Shown: positions 58,860 through 64,000 of the stretch, in pieces | How the letters are laid out: each line of letters begins with the position of its first letter | Position numbering within the stretch: position 1 is the first letter of the stretch | From: Elysia chlorotica | Taxonomy: Eukaryota > Mollusca > Gastropoda > Plakobranchidae | Assembly: GCA_003991915.1 (NCBI GenBank) | Contig: RQTK01000215.1 | Location: forward strand, 1-64,000 | Direction: 5' to 3' | Length of the DNA stretch: 64,000 bases | The notes under the pieces: generated by a model | What the model saw: the letters and a program-made list of their open reading frames with translations, nothing else | Database searches by the model: none | Told to the model about the DNA's origin: nothing | Position numbers and translations under genes: made by a program

Positions 58860-61800
58860 GAGAGAGAGATAGATCAAACAGACTGACAGAAACAGATGTA
58901 AGGAAGGACTGACAGACATATAGACAGAGACAGACGGAGAGATGGATTAACTAGAAGAACTTCAATATAATTAGATTGTTCATTGGTTTAGACCCATCTG
59001 GTTTTTGTCTACCCTCTGCTTCTATCTGTTGCAGCTCTTCGTTTGTCTTTGTCAGTTGTGGATCTTATCGGGTCTAGCAGTCCTCTGTCTTTTTTCATAC
59101 TTCCTATGTTCTCTCACCTTTCTTTCATTCAATTTCAATTCCTGCCTTGAAATAGATCAATGCGAACTGCTATTAAGCCTGAACAGAAAATGAAAAAAGG
59201 AATAATTGTAAGTCTAACAATGTCATAACTTTTGGGGTTTCAATAATTTCATTGTAGTCAATGGCAAGTGGTCGAGAAGAAAATAGCAGAATTTATTGAT
59301 CAGGTTCTAATACTTAGGGGCTGCAAATGACATATTCTGATTTCATCTGATCTTCTATTCCCTGAACTTTAAAAAAAAATTCAATTCTTTGATTAATATT
59401 AAATTTAGAAAAAAAAATCAACAGACCGACACACACATTTTTAAACAAAGACACATTTTTAAACAAAGATAAAATGTGTAAGTATGAAGGGAAAAATCAT
59501 AAACTCACACGAGTTGATTTTCTCCATTTTTTTTTCCCCATTCTTCCCCTCTCCCCCCCAACAAATATCCTGGATACAAGATCTTTAAACTTAAATATTA
59601 TTGATAATGGATTCTTGTTCAACCAAAATCTTTTCATGGTGAGTAACTTTATTTTAAAAACTGATCTAATTATTCCCTGTAAATTCTTTCACACAAAATA
59701 GTAGAATTGCTAATTATGATAATCCTTGAAATTTTGATTCAGAAGCTAATTGACGCATAGTAAGTTAAAAAAAATGTTTTTCTCTTAATTTTCCGCAATT
59801 GTAAAACATGTGAGATTTGAATAGTAGTTTTATAATGTTGAATCCTAATCCTATTAACTTCAAATTGTGAAAAAGTTATAGCATGATTCTTGTTGATTTT
59901 TTTTCTTTCAACCATACATAGTATTTTTTATTGATAGGATTAAGAGGAAAGACATTGTCTGAGAGGCAGCTTTCCCCTCCACAATGTCAGAGTATAGATT
60001 TTTTCCAAATATCAGGAGTGTAATTTGACACTTAAGTGATTCGCCTTTTTTTTTTTTTTTTTCACAGACTCAAGGAAACTTTTTTTATTTAGAATATATT
60101 TTTTGTCAACATATATTTGGGTAAGCTATATGTGGGCGTGATGTGATACCATTTCGATTTCTTCTTGGTAGCTATTTTGCAGTTAGAGTAAATTCTCATT
60201 TCTTCTTTCGCTACTTTTCTATATTGTTTTCCCTGTTTGTGTAGGACTGTCTGATGAACTTTCTCTCTTTCTCCATCCTCTCATTTGCCATCTGAAAATG
60301 TTTGTAAAGTCCACTGCATGTTCAGAATATGGATACACGTGAAGAAGTTTTTTAATGCCAAGATCTTCCCATTTCCGAAGGTCTTAAACTTTTGTAAATG
60401 GTCCACTTTTTTTAGGGGGAAGGTGGGAGGGAGTTAAAATATTAAGAAAAACTATGTGTATTAGTACATTGTTTATTTATATCCCCTCAATTGTTATCAT
60501 GTAAGTGTATTCTTGTTCTATTGACCTGGCTTTCCACGAGCTGTTACAGAAACACACATTCAGTTTACTAATCAAATAATGTATGAAAGTTCATTCATTT
60601 ACAAAGATTGCAAATTAAACTTCACGTTAGGCTTCTATCAAGAAGTTTTGCCTTGAAAACAATGCTCGTGTAAGGCCAAGGTTATTCTGAGTTCCAAATG
60701 TGTTTTGACTCGTATTTATAGGTTAATCATATTGTAGAGAAACAAGCTTGTAAACGAAAAGGTCTTCTGACACACAATGAAGCAGCAATTGTTAGGGATG
60801 GTAGGATGTTGGCCTCATGGCCCGCCTTTCTTTTGGCGGTGTTTTAGAATTTTTCAGAGGACTGCGGCTGAGCCAAAATGCAAAACGAGGGTGTGGTAAC
60901 AGCAACCCCGAAAAACGCATCGGGAAGGCAATTTTGCAAAAAGTTTTAAAATGCACAAATCAGGTATTTTCTTCTCTAAGTTTCTTATTGGTAGATACAT
61001 GTTTATTGTGTTTTTGTTGTCAGTTTTCTTTTTACAAGTGTATGTGAGTTGAAATGCAGGGAGAATTCTACAGTGCCTCAGTATTCCCTGTAAAGATACT
61101 TTGTGATTTTATGTGAGCGATCGACGGATCATTTTTGTTGTCTGTTCTTTTTGTGTAAAATGAAATGGCGGCATACTGTGAAAAAAAAGCACTTTTCACA
61201 AGGTAGTGCTACAATGTTTCTGAATCTGGCAAAAAGTGTTTGATTGTATTGTTTTCTGTTCCTTTTTTTATTACGTGTGTCTGATCCAAATACCATTTTG
61301 CTTGCTGGTTTATCAACCATGAACCAACCAGCTATATGACTTCTCCCTTAATTTATGCCTCTTCATCAAACCTGCAATTAAATTTGTTGAAATTATTTCA
61401 GCTTGATCAAAACCTCAATTGTTGAGGAGAGAGCAACATGTTCCCATCCCGTCTCAATTGTAAAGAAATCTTCTAAGTTGTGTGCAGTTTTTTTGTTGTT
61501 GTCATGAAACATATTTGCTCTTTACTTTTTGCTCCGTTTTTTCTTCCTGTTGATCATATTCTGCTTGTCTTTGATTTAAAGTGATAACACTATTATGACA
61601 TGCATGTCAAATTAAAACTAAATCGAATGCCATAACTTTTTTTGTTTGTTTCTGAATTTCCTTTGTTTTTTTTTTCAATATGCTCTAGCATTTCTCAGCT
61701 CAAGAATTTGACAATGACAGAGCATGTGTTCCATATGGTCTTTGATTGACAAGACCTACCTGATATTTACGACATATTTTTTTTTTATTGTGTCAAAACT

Positions 61801-61860
61801 TAATACAATCATCTTTCTTTTTCTCTCTCCCTCTGCTATTTATGTGTATGTGACGTGACA
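58860..61860. other. Large Roquin intron, nothing further
   Basis: AT-rich. At 60815-60960 a GC-richer stretch includes gcccgcctttcttttggcgg (small hairpin) and a short frame with no splice or domain support. No extra Roquin exon could be placed. Confidence 0.5.
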
Positions 61861-61864
61861 GCAG

Positions 61865-62117
61865 AGGGCACAGGACTCTGCCAGCCTGGGAGACCTGTGG
61901 CAGCGTAAGAAGGACATCATCAGACATCTGCGTGAGGACCCGACCTTCCTGAGCTGGCAGGACCCGACTCTGTATACTGCTGACAACCATCGCGCCGGTT
62001 TCCTGGGCCTTGAGTCAGTGCTTAGCCTCAACAAGCTCCACACCAGGGACTCCATGCCAAAGCCTGTGTCCGATTCCTTTGTGGCCACCCGCTCCATGCA
62101 GTCGCTGGATAAGCTAG
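61865..62117 (+). CDS. RC3H1: Roquin exon k: conserved basic helical motif
   Basis: The acceptor is a tandem CAGCAG (61859-61864), so the exon may start at 61862 or 61865 and differ by one Gln; phase 0 either way. Donor gctag|gtttgt. Encodes SASLGDLWQRKKDIIRHLRE, which parallels vertebrate PSLDELHRRRKEIMAQLEE, then DPTFLSWQDPTLYTADNHRA and SDSFVATRSMQSLDKL. This match shows the gene continues past exon j and that 61.9 kb belongs to Roquin. Confidence 0.88.
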
Positions 62118-62618
62118 GTTTGTATTTTACAACAGGGTCTTTCTTTTTCTTTTAAAATTGGAAAAAAAAACAAAAAAAAAAACCCACACAGACACACATG
62201 AATGGCCAGATAGAATACCTTCGGACATACGATTAGATAAGAACTACTTTGTTAATTCTCTTTGGGCTAACCGAACCTGACATGTTTGTAGCCACACGCT
62301 CTACACAGTCTTTAGATAAACGAGGTTCACACACCGTAACTTGAACTTTCTTTTTTTTTATAAAATGGGGAACACTCCCCCCCCCCCCCCTTTACACGCG
62401 CACACATGACTTCTATATTGTCTCTAGGCTAGAAGAATGAAATATCTTCAAAACTCACTCAAAACTGTCGCTGCATAAGTTGGGTTTGTACCACATGACC
62501 TTTCTTTTTCCTTATACTATTGGAAATTAAACAAAGCAAAAACAAACTCCACAAACCACACATGAATTAAACCAATCCACATCCTTAATTTAATATGTCT
62601 CATTTGTTTCTTCACCAG

Positions 62619-63040
62619 CGCATGAAGAGTCCCTCCCTTCTGCACTGCAACAATCACAACATTACAGAGCCAGAGAAACCTCTCATCCCAATAGTGTGTC
62701 TGTGTCCAGAGTGGGCCAATCTCCTCAGCTGCCCCCGTTTGGCACCAAAGGGTTCCCCCCAGCCAGTGCCACATCCCACGTTGTGGATACCCACTACACC
62801 TCATCAAGTGGCGATGAGTGGCTGAGACGAGCTCGTCCACCCTGGCAGAGTGAGTGCAGTGCTGGCGATACCAACGGCAGCAACAGCTACAATGTAGGCA
62901 ACGGTCATGCCCGCGGGGACAACCAATACAACAACGGCCACCTAGGACTGTCATCGGCAGCCACCAGTAGCAGCAGTAGTGGCCCTGTAAACAATGGCAT
63001 GTACACCTCCTACTCTGCCTCAAGCAGCGGCGACTATCAG
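62619..63040 (+). CDS. RC3H1: Roquin exon l: Ser/Gly/Asn-rich region
   Basis: Acceptor tttcttcaccag, donor atcag|gtgagt; the split codon with exon k and phase 0 exit both fit. Encodes HEESLPSALQQSQHYRARET, VSRVGQSPQLPPFGTKGFPP, SSGDEWLRRARPPWQSECSA and a Ser/Gly/Asn-rich tail ending SYSASSSGDYQ. Probably disordered, in the place of the vertebrate Roquin C-terminal half. The remaining C-terminal exons lie beyond the window. Confidence 0.85.
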
Positions 63041-64000
63041 GTGAGTGCATGCTGTCATTAGGCTATTATTATGGCTTTTGTAATAAATACCTTGACATAC
63101 ATGGACCCGTAGCCATAACAAAGACAACAAGTATGGGAATTTGCACCGGTGTGCAATCATAGCTCTCTCGGCTTTGACAGAAGTCCTGATATCCCTGCCC
63201 TGCCTCTGTGTGGCAGCACATAAAGCTGTCTTGGGCTCCACCTGATCTATACACAGCTGTTTGCTCTAACGATGCAGGCAGGAATTTAGTTTAGGTGACA
63301 GTCAAAAACTTCCTCTCTGCTTAGGAGACGATTTATGTTAAGCGCGGTGAGGCAGGCAAGATTAATCACCTGCGGTTAATTTGATCTGACAGGTGAGGTC
63401 GGTGTTATTAGGGAGTGTGCCTAGGAATTGTTGGCGCTGCCTTGCACAGGAAAAATAGTCAGAAAAGCACACATTTCGATTAATTTGTCACCTGTCTAAA
63501 TTTTTCAGCAAAGTCAAGTTTGGTATTATTTAAAAGATCTTTTTCTGCTGCATAAGACGCACCAAAAATTGTTTTATTTGCTTCTTTTACTGTGCTTTTA
63601 CGGACTTCTTTCTTTGACAAGTGCCAGTGATATTTTTTGTTTGTGCATTTGTGATTGATCTCTGAAAAATGGATGTAGTTTATATATAACGCCCACAATT
63701 TTATCAAAAATTGTGCTATTACTTTGCATAAGCTTTGATAACAAGAATGTGAAAAGAGCAATTTAGGGTCAATAGTACTTTTTTTCCACGATTTTTCGTT
63801 TCTTCATACTTTAAAATGTCGCTTTGCGCGATTCCTATCTGTGCAACACAGTGCAACAAAACAGTAATCACAATTATAATCGCAAACCAGTTTGTAATAA
63901 TTATTACTTAGTTATCTATGTTAAAATAATCGTTAAAAATGAAACATTCTGAAGAAAAACATCAGTTTCAACTTCAAGAACTTTGCAGAATATGCGCGAA
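63041..64000 (+). other. Roquin intron to window end
   Basis: AT-rich, with a SINE fragment. No further exon recognised. Confidence 0.6.
63165..63265 (+). mobile_element. SINE fragment in Roquin intron
   Basis: ctctcggctttgacagaagt, ccctgccctgcctctgtgtg, gcagcacataaagctgtct and tgggctcca follow the family order. Head and tail are missing. Confidence 0.6.

Overview
The window is animal nuclear DNA: AT-rich, intron-rich, crowded with long microsatellites, tRNA-derived SINEs, LINE and Penelope-like relics and short inverted-repeat transposons. One recognisable host gene occupies the right third (45.1-63.0 kb, + strand). It is Roquin (RC3H1/RC3H2 type), a CCCH zinc-finger RNA-binding protein of mRNA decay. 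Roquin is metazoan, and the single-gene look, repeat content and RT families fit a lophotrochozoan, probably a gastropod mollusc. The organism is an inference from style, not a direct identification.

Layout. 1-3.4 kb: higher-order satellite with nested 40-bp minisatellites. 5.2-6.65 kb: a decayed minisatellite of about 42-45 bp. 6.65-6.92 kb: LINE 3' end. 7.15-10.05 kb: a tandem duplication of about 1.1 kb whose second copy carries an insertion of about 0.7 kb. 10.8-20.7 kb: microsatellites (GA, TCTA, CT, CTA), SINE copies and small tandem duplications. 21.7-23.15 kb: a Penelope-like element (RT plus GIY-YIG) on the minus strand, with an assembly gap over its catalytic core. 23.6-34.2 kb: SINE-rich sequence, a possible GPCR terminal exon (minus strand, weak) and a LINE scrap. 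34.5-36.1 kb: decayed LINE with endonuclease and RT remains. 36.8 kb: a second gap inside a (TAG)n array. 38.6-43.06 kb: a transposon cluster comprising a 504-bp hAT-like MITE with a perfect 8-bp target duplication, then two direct copies of a TA-flanked inverted-repeat element of about 1.4 kb sandwiching a LINE RT fragment.

Roquin. Eleven exons join in consistent phase, and a twelfth (57,059) is probably an alternative last exon or an internal exon with a weak donor. In order they encode the N-terminal HEPN piece, a long Ser/Asn-rich insert, the ROQ RNA-binding domain, the C-terminal HEPN piece, the CX8CX5CX3H zinc finger, a Gln/Pro/Ser-rich disordered region, a basic helical motif conserved with vertebrate Roquin, and more low-complexity sequence. 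The RING exon(s) were not found upstream and the C-terminus lies beyond the window, so about 985 codons of a partial gene are visible. Its introns hold SINEs and a 797-bp TIR element.

No clearly new multi-gene system is visible. The points most worth following are the possible truncated Roquin isoform, the Roquin insert, the nested transposon cluster and the repeat architecture.
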